The translations under genes were made by a program, and so were the position numbers. Below the pieces are notes generated by a model. The model searched no databases. It was not told the origin of the DNA and saw nothing but the letters and a program-made list of their open reading frames with translations. From Omnitrophica bacterium RIFCSPLOWO2_12_FULL_50_11 (GTDB lineage: Bacteria; Omnitrophota; Omnitrophia; Omnitrophales; Danuiimicrobiaceae), in the NCBI GenBank assembly GCA_001804315.1, contig MHFT01000074.1, forward strand, positions 23,457 to 58,965: a DNA stretch of 35,509 bases. Direction: 5' to 3'. Shown here piece after piece: positions 27,260 through 35,509 of this stretch (position 1 is the first letter of the stretch; each line of letters begins with the position of its first letter).

Positions 27260-28049
27260 GGTGCCCCATCGAAGAGTAAAAAAGTTCTTACACTCTGTAC
27301 TCGGTCTGGAGAACTATTCCATCTTGTTACAGAAGTATCTTGTTCTGGCTTCTTCGTTGCCGTTCGTTAGGGACTTTCCGTATCACAGAAATAGATTCAG
27401 AGATTTGCGGTTCATGTTCAAATTGATCCAGTACGGCGATACGTGTATCGATATCGGTGCGAATGTAGGGTTGTACACGATCAGAATGGCTCAGTTGGTG
27501 GGTCCTTCAGGAAAGGTGTACAGTTTTGAACCAGTGTCGATCAATTATCGTGTTTTATTGCGTGGCCTTCCACGAGACTTGACGAGGATGATCACGGCAG
27601 AAAGATTAGTTCTGAGTGATTCGATCGGAGAGAAGGAAATTTTGGTTCATGACGAAGATGGACTTTTTTTGCAGGGCTTATGCTGTGTCAATTCGAACGA
27701 TCGTGGGGTAAAAAGCGTGACGGAACGCGTCCCAGCGACGACGCTTGATCAGTATTTCAAGGATGACCACCATAAAATATCCTTCATTAAGTGTGACGTC
27801 GAAGACCATGAATTTTACGTGTTGTCAGGGGGTCAAAACGTTCTGGAAAGGGATCAGCCAATTGTTCTTTGCGAGCTTTGGGATAACGACAAGTTGTATC
27901 GGACATTTAGTTTTCTAGAGGCGTTAAATTATCAGGGATTTTATTTGGAAGAGGAAAAATTAAGCAGCGTGGACAAAACGACAGCCGGTTGGAGGAAAAA
28001 GTTAGACTATTTTTTTGTTCCGAAGAACCACGCCGTACTTCGAACATGA
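27249..28049 (+). CDS. FkbM-family methyltransferase (intact)
   Basis: YGDTCIDIGANVGLYTIRMAQLVGPSGKVYSFEPVSINYRVL, FIKCDVEDHEFYVLSGGQ. ATG at 27249 overlaps the upstream gene. Confidence 0.83.
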   Translation: MVRKVPHRRVKKFLHSVLGLENYSILLQKYLVLASSLPFVRDFPYHRNRFRDLRFMFKLIQYGDTCIDIGANVGLYTIRMAQLVGPSGKVYSFEPVSINYRVLLRGLPRDLTRMITAERLVLSDSIGEKEILVHDEDGLFLQGLCCVNSNDRGVKSVTERVPATTLDQYFKDDHHKISFIKCDVEDHEFYVLSGGQNVLERDQPIVLCELWDNDKLYRTFSFLEALNYQGFYLEEEKLSSVDKTTAGWRKKLDYFFVPKNHAVLRT

Positions 28050-29335
28050 ATCCATCGTATTTCGTGCCACAAAAGGCCAATATTTGGTCGAAAGAGTTTT
28101 GGTTCATTGTTTGGACTCTCGCACTCCTTTTAACGCCAAAATTTGCAGGGCCGTATGGCTTGCGATATGACGACTTCGTTCTGTTGTCTATCTTTTTCTT
28201 TTTGCTGTTCACGAAACCCAAGGTACCTGGTTATTACCCATTATTTTTTTTGATTTTGTATTTCTTGTTGAAACAAGCGATATTGACGTTTCATCTAGCC
28301 GCCCATCCAATCACTCCAGCACATGTTGCCATCTATGGAAAGTATCTCGCGCTGCTCTGCGTTGTGTTCGTGGCAGCTCGTCTTGATCTCGGCACATTGA
28401 CAAGCGTGATTTCTGCTCGTCTCAAGATTGGTCCTCTGCTCTTTTTCTTAGCGCTCGCGAACGTTCTATTTACCTATCGTCTAACCGGCAGTCTTAGTAG
28501 AATCACAGGCCTATTTATTAACGTCCAGTATTACTGGGAGGAACAGAGCGCTTTGTCCGGGAATTCTTTTTTTGGATACTATGTGGCATTGTGCTATTTG
28601 TACTTTTTAGTTTTTGGAGGCCGGTACCGGTATCTTTACTTATTTCCATTTTTAATCCTTTGCTTTCTTTCTGGATCGAGGATGGGCGTTGCCGCATTGG
28701 TTTTATGCAACCTCTTTTATTTGGCTTTGAGGTTGAAAAATGGATTTTACCTGTTGCCCGTATGTCTTCTCGTGATCATGTTCTTTGCGTACTATAACGC
28801 GGCAGCCCAGCCAGTCGAGGTGGTCGGCGTAGAACGCAGTGTCAAACTCTTTGATTATTTATTTCGAGGAGGAATGGATGGACCTGCTGAAAGCCGATTT
28901 TACGTTTACGAGAGCATTTTGTTCACGTCTCTTAGCAGTGCCTTAAATTTCTTCTTTGGACAAGGGATTGAGGCTAAGTCGATCGGAGGCGAAATTTCGT
29001 TCAGAATTCTTGAATCGCAATACTTGAGAGATTTGTATGAGACCGGAATTGTTCCACTATCCCTTTTAATTTTCTCAATGGGGAGTTTAGCGATCCTAAA
29101 TTGGAAACTGATGAGCAAAGCAGCCGACAGTCATACGAAAGATGTATTTGTTTTTTTCTGTATCTTTTCGATCGTGACCGCCGTGATCGCGCTTCTTTTT
29201 TCAGAACTGCTGATCGTTACGAAAGGCATTGTAGCCATTGTTCTTATGGTGATGAACGCCAAACTGATTCGCAGTTGTTCGCGACAAATCAAGAGCCGAG
29301 CGCGATTCGGAGCTTTGACGGCTGGAGGTTACTAG
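28046..29335 (+). CDS. Polytopic membrane protein, Wzy / O-antigen ligase-like
   Basis: Many hydrophobic segments; FLSGSRMGVAALVLCNLF motif region; large loop before ILESQYLRDLYETGIVPLSLLIF; ATGA overlap with upstream CDS. Confidence 0.75.
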   Translation: MNPSYFVPQKANIWSKEFWFIVWTLALLLTPKFAGPYGLRYDDFVLLSIFFFLLFTKPKVPGYYPLFFLILYFLLKQAILTFHLAAHPITPAHVAIYGKYLALLCVVFVAARLDLGTLTSVISARLKIGPLLFFLALANVLFTYRLTGSLSRITGLFINVQYYWEEQSALSGNSFFGYYVALCYLYFLVFGGRYRYLYLFPFLILCFLSGSRMGVAALVLCNLFYLALRLKNGFYLLPVCLLVIMFFAYYNAAAQPVEVVGVERSVKLFDYLFRGGMDGPAESRFYVYESILFTSLSSALNFFFGQGIEAKSIGGEISFRILESQYLRDLYETGIVPLSLLIFSMGSLAILNWKLMSKAADSHTKDVFVFFCIFSIVTAVIALLFSELLIVTKGIVAIVLMVMNAKLIRSCSRQIKSRARFGALTAGGY

Positions 29336-29532
29336 CTTGAGTTCTACAAATTTTCTCTCCCTCTCCCTCCTTTTTTTCCGCCACCCAGCGCGGCGGATCC
29401 GCCACGTCTTCTGGCGGAGGAGGGAGAGGGTTGGGGTGAGGGTGGATAGAATCGGTCATTCTACCCCCTCACCTTTATCCTCTCCCCCTGAAAAAGGGGG
29501 GAGAGGAGAGTAGGAAAAGTGCAGAACTCAAG
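29336..29532. mobile_element. MITE-like non-autonomous insertion with TIRs and 7-bp TSD
   Basis: Perfect TIRs CTTGAGTTCT (29336-29345) / AGAACTCAAG (29523-29532); flanking direct repeats TTACTAG at 29329-29335 and 29533-29539; extensive internal inverted repeats (CTCTCCCTCTCCCTCC / GGAGGGAGAGGG; GGCGGATCCGCC). Confidence 0.85.
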
Positions 29533-29578
29533 TTACTAGGATTCACTTTATTTGCCTGGTTGCGGGACCGCGTCGATA

Positions 29579-30694
29579 ATGGGAAAAATCATTGTGGTGA
29601 CCGATTTCATCTACCCCAATTATGTTGGCGGCTCTAGCCGATACGCCTATGACCTTGTGAAGGGGTTTTACCTGAATCGGATTGATTTTCTGGTGATCAC
29701 GAGAAAAAAGAGCGGTATCTTTGGAACAAGGGGGATTGACGATGATTTTTATGATCGTTTGCGAAAGGAGTACAAAGTGATCGAGGTTTCCTTGAATCCT
29801 TACAGCCTTTTCTCAACGTTAAATCATATTGGGCGTGATGATGTTCTCAATATACATCATCCAGTGCTCGGACTTTTTTATCTGGTATTCACACGTCCAA
29901 GAAAAATCACCTTTACGTTTCAGGGACCGTGGCACGAAGAATACCTTGCGATGGGAGGCAACCGATTTGGAGCCTTTTTAAGGAAGCGCTTGCAGGCTTT
30001 ATTGCTTGGAAGATCAGCGATTGTATTCGTCTTGTCGAATTATATGAGGAATAAGGCCACGTCCTTGGCGAAGAACATAAACATCAAAGTAGTAGGTCCG
30101 ATCGTTGATTTCGAAAAGTTTAAAGGTTTGGCTCAGGGGACGAAGATTGAGCTGAGGCGGAAGTACGGCTTGAATCCAGAGGCAAAGGTTCTTTTTACAA
30201 GTCGGAGATTAACCGCAAGAACAGGAGTCGTCGAGTTGGCCGAGCATTTCATCCGGGATTTTGATCCGTCTTACGAATTGATTATTGTCGGCCAAGGAGA
30301 ATTGAACGGTCAACTCTCCCAAGTGATTGGACAGGCAAAAAATGTTAAGTGGTATCGGTCTGTGGAGGATAGGAAACTTGCGGAGTTAATGAAGTTGTCA
30401 GATGTGTATGTGCTTCCTTCACGGGATCTCGAGGGTTTCGGATTAGTAGTTCTCGAAGCTATGTCGGTAGGGCTTCCGGTAGTCGTGAGCAATCAAGCTG
30501 GAGGGGGAATGGATTTTATAAGCTCGATCGATAAAAATTTAATTTTTGACATGAACGATTTTAGCAACAGTTTGAAGTCCTGTATCGAATACTCAAGCGT
30601 TTCTTACGAGAACGATGAACTTACGAAGATCGCGCGGAAATTTGACTTTAGAGAACGGGTTCCAGAAATTGCCGAAAGTATTTATCGATCATAA
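29579..30694 (+). CDS. Family 4 (GT-B) glycosyltransferase
   Basis: IIVVTDFIYPNYVGGSSRYAYDLVKGF, VLFTSRRLTARTGVVELAEHF, VYVLPSRDLEGFGLVVLEAMSVGLPVVVSN. ORF extends to 29552; ATG 29579 preferred. Confidence 0.88.
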   Translation: MGKIIVVTDFIYPNYVGGSSRYAYDLVKGFYLNRIDFLVITRKKSGIFGTRGIDDDFYDRLRKEYKVIEVSLNPYSLFSTLNHIGRDDVLNIHHPVLGLFYLVFTRPRKITFTFQGPWHEEYLAMGGNRFGAFLRKRLQALLLGRSAIVFVLSNYMRNKATSLAKNINIKVVGPIVDFEKFKGLAQGTKIELRRKYGLNPEAKVLFTSRRLTARTGVVELAEHFIRDFDPSYELIIVGQGELNGQLSQVIGQAKNVKWYRSVEDRKLAELMKLSDVYVLPSRDLEGFGLVVLEAMSVGLPVVVSNQAGGGMDFISSIDKNLIFDMNDFSNSLKSCIEYSSVSYENDELTKIARKFDFRERVPEIAESIYRS

Positions 30695-30740
30695 CACTGC
30701 CCTTCTGTGAAAGGATGAGTGTGATCTTCATTTTTTCTTG

Positions 30741-31895
30741 ATGAATATTCTGCATATTTGCAAACACTATTTTCACGAGATGGGCGGGATGGAAACCTAT
30801 ATTAGAACCTTGGTTCAAGGCCAGCTCGCGGCCGGTCACGACGTTACGGTTCTCGCGGCGGGCGATAACATGAAGCCTGCGGTCCAAACTTCAAATGGCT
30901 TAACCGTCCGCCAATTGTCTCGGTGGGGAACCTTTGCTTCTACGCCATTGACACCTGGTTTGCCACTTGCCCTGACACGTTATCGTCCCGACATCACTCA
31001 TGTCCATAGCCCTTATCCACCTGCCGAGTTATTTAATACGCTTTTAGGCAGATCGAGATTTACCGTGATCGGTTACCATTCGGATATTATTCGCCAAAGG
31101 CATTTGTTTAAATTGTACGAACCGTTCCTAAAAATGACGCTTAAAAAAGCGAATGTGATTATCTGCTCCAGTTCCAATTACATTGAGACGTCTCCCTTGC
31201 TCAGCATTTTTAGAGATAAGTGCCGGGTGGTTCCGTATGGGATTGATATTGAACGCTTTGCCTCGCCGGAATTATCAGTTCTGGAGAATCTGGGACGGAA
31301 ATTCGGAAGGTTCACGATCTTGTTTGTCGGTAAGCTTCGGTATTACAAGGGGTTAAATCACTTAATCGAAGCGATGCTTCGAGTCAAAGACGCAGATTTG
31401 ATTATTGTTGGCGATGGTCCGCTTCGTTCAGAATTAGAATCTCAAGTCGCAGCACTCAAGCTCACCGAGTGCATCCATTTTGTCGGCCGCGTGGAAGACG
31501 AGGATTTGCCCGCCCACTATCACGCAGCTGACTGTTTCGTTTTACCGTCTGATTCAAGAGCGGAAGCTTTTGGCATTGTTTTACTAGAAGCGATGGCGGC
31601 TGGCCTTCCACTCGTCACGACGGAACTGGGTACAGGTACTTCCTTTGTCAATATCCATGGGAAGACCGGTTTTGTAGTTCCACCCGGCGACGCCGATGCT
31701 CTTAGCGAAGCAATCAATACGCTTCGAAAAGATGTGGCTCTTCGTGAAAGATTTGCTCAAGGTGGTCGCGAGCAGGTACGGACGGAGTTTTCTCAAGAGG
31801 GCATGGTGGATAGAATGATGAATATTTACGACCAACTGTTAACCAAGGGAAGCCTTGAGAAGATATCGCCTGTCTGGCAGGGAGCTGCACAGTAA
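30741..31895 (+). CDS. Family 4 (GT-B) glycosyltransferase
   Basis: MNILHICKHYFHEMGGMETYIRTLVQGQLAAGHDVTVLAAG, ILFVGKLRYYKGLNHLIEAM, AEAFGIVLLEAMAAGLPLVTTELGTG. Confidence 0.92.
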   Translation: MNILHICKHYFHEMGGMETYIRTLVQGQLAAGHDVTVLAAGDNMKPAVQTSNGLTVRQLSRWGTFASTPLTPGLPLALTRYRPDITHVHSPYPPAELFNTLLGRSRFTVIGYHSDIIRQRHLFKLYEPFLKMTLKKANVIICSSSNYIETSPLLSIFRDKCRVVPYGIDIERFASPELSVLENLGRKFGRFTILFVGKLRYYKGLNHLIEAMLRVKDADLIIVGDGPLRSELESQVAALKLTECIHFVGRVEDEDLPAHYHAADCFVLPSDSRAEAFGIVLLEAMAAGLPLVTTELGTGTSFVNIHGKTGFVVPPGDADALSEAINTLRKDVALRERFAQGGREQVRTEFSQEGMVDRMMNIYDQLLTKGSLEKISPVWQGAAQ

Positions 31896-31948
31896 ATGAG
31901 GCTGCCGCAGGTACGCAAGTCCAATTTTTTTCGCATGGGGCTACACTG

Positions 31949-33787
31949 GTGATTAAGCTTCCGAGAAAGGGATCAGACATTTATCTCAGTATCAAGCGGT
32001 TCAGGGAATTTCTCCGGCGGCTCAAGTTGCGGCCTGTCTATTTGCTCATTCCTACCGTTTTGGCTCTCGTTGCGTCGATGTTTGAGGGTATCAGTATTGG
32101 ACTTTTGATACCGGCAATCAAAGGAATTCTCGGAGGAGATTTCAGCTTTGTCGGCACGAAACGAATTTTAGGAAGCATTCTTCACACCTTTCCACAAATA
32201 TTTGAAGGCCGCAACTCTAATGTATTTACCCTGCTCGTGGGGCTGATCTTTCTGGCCGCCACGGCAAAGAATATTTTTAAGTACCTGTCTTCTGTAACCA
32301 CGCTTTTTCAAGTGAGGCGGCTGACGAAGCATCTCAGATCACTCATCTACGAACGCTATCTGAGTTTCGGAAAACTCTTTTTTGATCGAAATAGCTTGGG
32401 CCATCTTCATCAAATATTGATCAGTTATTCCGTCCAGATTGGTGCAGAATTAGGGCAGATTCATTCGGCACTGAATAACTTTTTTATGCTCGTTGTTTAT
32501 TTGGTGATCATGTTTGTGATCTCGTGGAAGTTAACGTGCCTTATTTTGATTTCCTTTCCCATTTTATACCATTCGTTACAGTGGCTCATGAGAAGGATAT
32601 CAGAAACCTCAAAGGCCTACGCAGCGTCTTACTCGGAGTTCGGAAAGAAGATTTACAATGCGCTCAGTTGTATTCCGCTCGTAAAAGCCTATACGAACGA
32701 AGAAAAAGAACAGAAATGGTTCCTCAAAGCCAATGATTCTGTGGAAAGATTTGAATGCAGTATGGATAAGAAACGGCTCCTCGTGAATCCCTTTCAGGAG
32801 ATTATCTTACTTTGCGTCGTATTGTTGCTTGTGAGCGCTATGGCATTTCTTCTTTTTCGTGAGCGGGCCGGCGAAATTTCTGGATATATGGTTTTCTTTT
32901 TGGTGTTGAAGCGATCGATCACTTCGTTTGGTTTTTTTAATGATTTTATTGCTCATATCAGTGCAGTAATGGGCCCTATTTCGGAGGTCCTCACGATTTT
33001 TGATGACAAAGACAAATTTTTTATCCCGAATGGGCGCGTGAATTTCACAGGCCTAAGAGAAAACATCGAGTTGTGTGATCTCAACTTTTCTTATTCGGAA
33101 GGGAGGCAGGTCTTACGGGGAGTCACGCTTTCTATTGAGAAGGGGAAAATGACTGCCATCGTAGGTCCCAGCGGATCCGGCAAGACGACGTTGACCCACC
33201 TGCTTCTGCGTTTTTATGATAGTTCCCCCGGCGCGATTAAAATTGACGACGCTGACATCCGCGACTTCACGCTCGAGTCGTTGCGTTCCAAGATGGCATT
33301 TGTCAGCCAAGAAACATTTCTTTTTAATGCATCGCTTCGGTTGAATTTAGCTTATGGGTTGGATGGTACGGTGACGCAAGAAGAGATTGTAGAAGCTGTT
33401 AAAAAAGCAAGGCTTTACGATTTTATTGCGCGCCTACCCGAGGGTTTTGAAACAGAAATAGGCGATCGCGGAGTCCAGCTGTCGGGAGGAGAGAAACAAC
33501 GGGTAGCAATCGCGCGCGCCCTACTTAAAAAAGCGGATATTTTGTTATTAGATGAAGCAACAAGTGCACTTGACTCCAGAACGGAAAAAATGGTGCAAGA
33601 ATCGCTCGACGAGTTGACAAGGGATAAGACGACTATTGTCGTTGCCCACCGGCTTTCTACTATTCGGCATGCCCATAATATCGTTGTTCTGGAAGATGGG
33701 AGAGTGGTAGAGCAAGGTTCTTTAACCGCACTTCTTGGTCAGAAAGGGAAGTTCTATCAGTATTGGCAAGAGCAAAAGTTCTATTGA
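31949..33787 (+). CDS. ABC transporter, fused TMD-NBD (MsbA/PglK-like glycan flippase candidate)
   Basis: N-terminal TM domain; Walker A GPSGSGKTT, signature LSGGEKQR, Walker B ILLLDEATSALD, H-loop VVAHRLST. Confidence 0.92.
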   Translation: MIKLPRKGSDIYLSIKRFREFLRRLKLRPVYLLIPTVLALVASMFEGISIGLLIPAIKGILGGDFSFVGTKRILGSILHTFPQIFEGRNSNVFTLLVGLIFLAATAKNIFKYLSSVTTLFQVRRLTKHLRSLIYERYLSFGKLFFDRNSLGHLHQILISYSVQIGAELGQIHSALNNFFMLVVYLVIMFVISWKLTCLILISFPILYHSLQWLMRRISETSKAYAASYSEFGKKIYNALSCIPLVKAYTNEEKEQKWFLKANDSVERFECSMDKKRLLVNPFQEIILLCVVLLLVSAMAFLLFRERAGEISGYMVFFLVLKRSITSFGFFNDFIAHISAVMGPISEVLTIFDDKDKFFIPNGRVNFTGLRENIELCDLNFSYSEGRQVLRGVTLSIEKGKMTAIVGPSGSGKTTLTHLLLRFYDSSPGAIKIDDADIRDFTLESLRSKMAFVSQETFLFNASLRLNLAYGLDGTVTQEEIVEAVKKARLYDFIARLPEGFETEIGDRGVQLSGGEKQRVAIARALLKKADILLLDEATSALDSRTEKMVQESLDELTRDKTTIVVAHRLSTIRHAHNIVVLEDGRVVEQGSLTALLGQKGKFYQYWQEQKFY

Positions 33788-33928
33788 TTGCATGAATTTG
33801 GGCAAAGCCACTTTTGTGGCGAAAGAAGGAAGTCCAGTGCGTGCGAGATCAGACGATACCCATTTCTCACGTTCTGGGAGGGTTGATCGTTGCGGTGCGC
33901 GGATCTGGCGAAGCAGTTGTTTGGTTCG

Positions 33929-35266
33929 ATGATAAGAAGAATTTCAAGAAGGAGCGTGTGTTTGCTCGTTTGTGACGTGGGCGCTGTCTTTGCAGCGTTC
34001 TTGTGTGGAACTTATCTCCGTGTCGGAGCGCTGGAGTTCCGGTATGTGGTGCAACCTATCGTCTGGTTGTCGTACATCGCGTTCATCGGCAGCTTCTATA
34101 TTTTTGATTTGTATTCTCCTTTCAAATATTTTAGACCGGTGCAAACCGCCGTCGAAATATTCTACAGCGTGTTTGTCGGAAGTTTAATTTTGGCAGCAGC
34201 TTCTTATTTCGATCGCTCCCTTTTGATTGCTCGTCCTATTTTTGTTATGGCCGTTTGTTTCTTGGTGCTATTCGTTTTCTGTATTCGTATGCTTTATGAT
34301 TTGTTGTTTCGGTTCCGGCTTTTCGATAAGCGAACGGTGATCGTAGGCGCTGGCCCGTTAGAATACGAAGTTGCAAGATTGATCAGAAGAACTTCTTACT
34401 CCGGAATAAGGGTACTCGGTCTTATAGGCGTGGCTTCGTCGAGTCATGAGAAAAAAGGGTCAACATTACCTATACTTGGAACGACCTCCGAGTTACTGCG
34501 TGTGATTAATCTTCATAATGTTCAGCTGGTCATCCTCGCGATGGAGTTGAGTGAGACCTCTTCAGAATCTGATATGATAGGTACGCTTTTTAACCAGCCG
34601 GTTCAAGTCGTTAGTGCGATTCAGCTGTTTGAAAAATTGGAAAGGTCGGTACCCTGTCGGTTGGTGAATGAACATTATATTTTAACACTCATAGAAGAAG
34701 CGAAAAGAAAGCAGTACCTAAAGGTGAAACGCATGCTAGATGTTTTATGTTCTCTAGTCCTTCTAGTTGTTCTGCTACCGGTTTCGCTCTTGACAGTTCT
34801 TCTTCTCAGTTTTCAAGACATGAAAAGAATTTTTTTTGTGCAAAAACGGATCGGCAGAAATCGGCATCCGTTTCAGCTGTTCAAATTTCGGTCGATGATT
34901 CAAGGAGGTGACGGGAAAAAGATCATATCGGGTCTCGGAAAATGGCTCAGAAAATATCGGATTGATGAGCTACCGCAGATCGTTAACGTGTTAAAGGGCG
35001 ACATGAGTTTAGTGGGTCCGCGCCCTGAAACCGATAATTTCATCGAAAGGTCATATCGTTATATTCCTTCTTATCATGCTATTTTTGCTCTCAGGCCTGG
35101 AATCACAGGTTGGGCACAAGTTAATTTTAAACATACGACATCGGAACGGGGCTATGAAAAAAAGTTCTGCTACGATCTTTACTACTTAAAAAATTTTTCG
35201 CTTACTTTGGATGTCAGCGTACTTTTGAAAACGATAGGCATAATTTTGCGCGGAAAGGGCCGATAA
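33929..35266 (+). CDS. Polyprenyl glycosylphosphotransferase (WbaP/WsfP-like priming enzyme)
   Basis: N-terminal TM helices, CoA-binding-like VIVGAGPLEYEVARLI, KRMLDVLCSLVLLVVLLPVSLL, FFVQKRIGRNRHPFQLFKFRSM, YRIDELPQIVNVLKGDMSLVGPRPE, GITGWAQVN. ORF extends upstream to 33890. Confidence 0.93.
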   Translation: MIRRISRRSVCLLVCDVGAVFAAFLCGTYLRVGALEFRYVVQPIVWLSYIAFIGSFYIFDLYSPFKYFRPVQTAVEIFYSVFVGSLILAAASYFDRSLLIARPIFVMAVCFLVLFVFCIRMLYDLLFRFRLFDKRTVIVGAGPLEYEVARLIRRTSYSGIRVLGLIGVASSSHEKKGSTLPILGTTSELLRVINLHNVQLVILAMELSETSSESDMIGTLFNQPVQVVSAIQLFEKLERSVPCRLVNEHYILTLIEEAKRKQYLKVKRMLDVLCSLVLLVVLLPVSLLTVLLLSFQDMKRIFFVQKRIGRNRHPFQLFKFRSMIQGGDGKKIISGLGKWLRKYRIDELPQIVNVLKGDMSLVGPRPETDNFIERSYRYIPSYHAIFALRPGITGWAQVNFKHTTSERGYEKKFCYDLYYLKNFSLTLDVSVLLKTIGIILRGKGR

Positions 35267-35352
35267 TTGTTCTCGCAGTGAGGAGCGTGTCACAGGATTC
35301 GATGGAATTTCATCGGAGTTTGTTGTAACGTACTGGCGTCAAATCAGTTAAA

Positions 35353-35423
35353 GCGGGTGTAGCTTAGTGGTAAAGTCCTAGCCTTCCAAGCTAGTCACGC
35401 GGGTTCGATTCCCGCCACCCGCT
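35353..35423 (+). tRNA. tRNA-Gly(TCC)
   Basis: Acceptor GCGGGTG/CACCCGC, anticodon arm CTAGC-CTTCCAA-GCTAG (anticodon TCC), T-arm GCGGGTTCGATTCCCGC; CCA not encoded. Confidence 0.95.
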
Positions 35424-35509
35424 CATCTGGAAGCGTAAGCCTCGCTAATCTCTAACCTCAGACATTCCCCAACTATCATTGATCTTTGAAAGTTTGGCAA
35501 AGCAGGTAA

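Noticed and set aside
29552-29578. Upstream ATG start (MPGCGTASI...) for the GT4 gene at 29552
   Set aside because: The conserved N-terminus begins at MGKIIVVTDFIYP (29579); the extra residues are not typical of the family.
35267-35352. Rho-independent terminator after the priming transferase
   Set aside because: No GC-rich hairpin followed by a T-run could be identified between the stop codon and the tRNA.
1-35509. CRISPR array or defence system
   Set aside because: No regularly spaced short repeats, Cas, restriction or toxin-antitoxin signatures were seen.

Overview
The 35.5 kb window is one long, entirely + strand surface-glycan locus. It probably comes from a Firmicute-like bacterium, judging by TTG/GTG starts and moderate GC; this is inference. 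The 5' half encodes a near-complete legionaminic/nonulosonic acid (NulO) pathway: CBS-nucleotidyltransferase, LegB-like dehydratase, LegC-like aminotransferase, NeuD/LegH-like acyltransferase, NeuC/LegG-like epimerase, NeuB/LegI-like synthase and CMP-sugar synthetase(s). It also carries a HisF-like/HisH-like/PseA(WbpG)-like set that in other bacteria makes acetamidino groups on sugars. Two large, poorly characterised glycosyltransferase-like paralogs flank the PseA-like gene. Their C-terminal ~610 bp are near-identical while the N-terminal halves are strongly diverged. The 3' half holds a sulfotransferase, HisC-like aminotransferase, radical SAM protein, SerA-like dehydrogenase, SDR epimerase, methyltransferases (one FkbM gene frameshifted), several glycosyltransferases, a Wzy/ligase-like membrane protein, a PglK/MsbA-like ABC flippase and a WbaP-like priming transferase. 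It ends at a tRNA-Gly(TCC). Highlights: (i) direct-repeat/gene-conversion structure of the GT paralogs, predicting an in-frame deletion that would remove the amidotransferase; (ii) a cytidylyltransferase-NeuB fusion whose NeuB half has lost canonical motifs; (iii) a 197-bp MITE-like element with 10-bp perfect TIRs and a 7-bp TSD inserted exactly at a stop codon; (iv) active-site substitutions in the HisF-like, SDR and nucleotidyltransferase proteins. All family calls come from reading motifs by eye; no database search was run.
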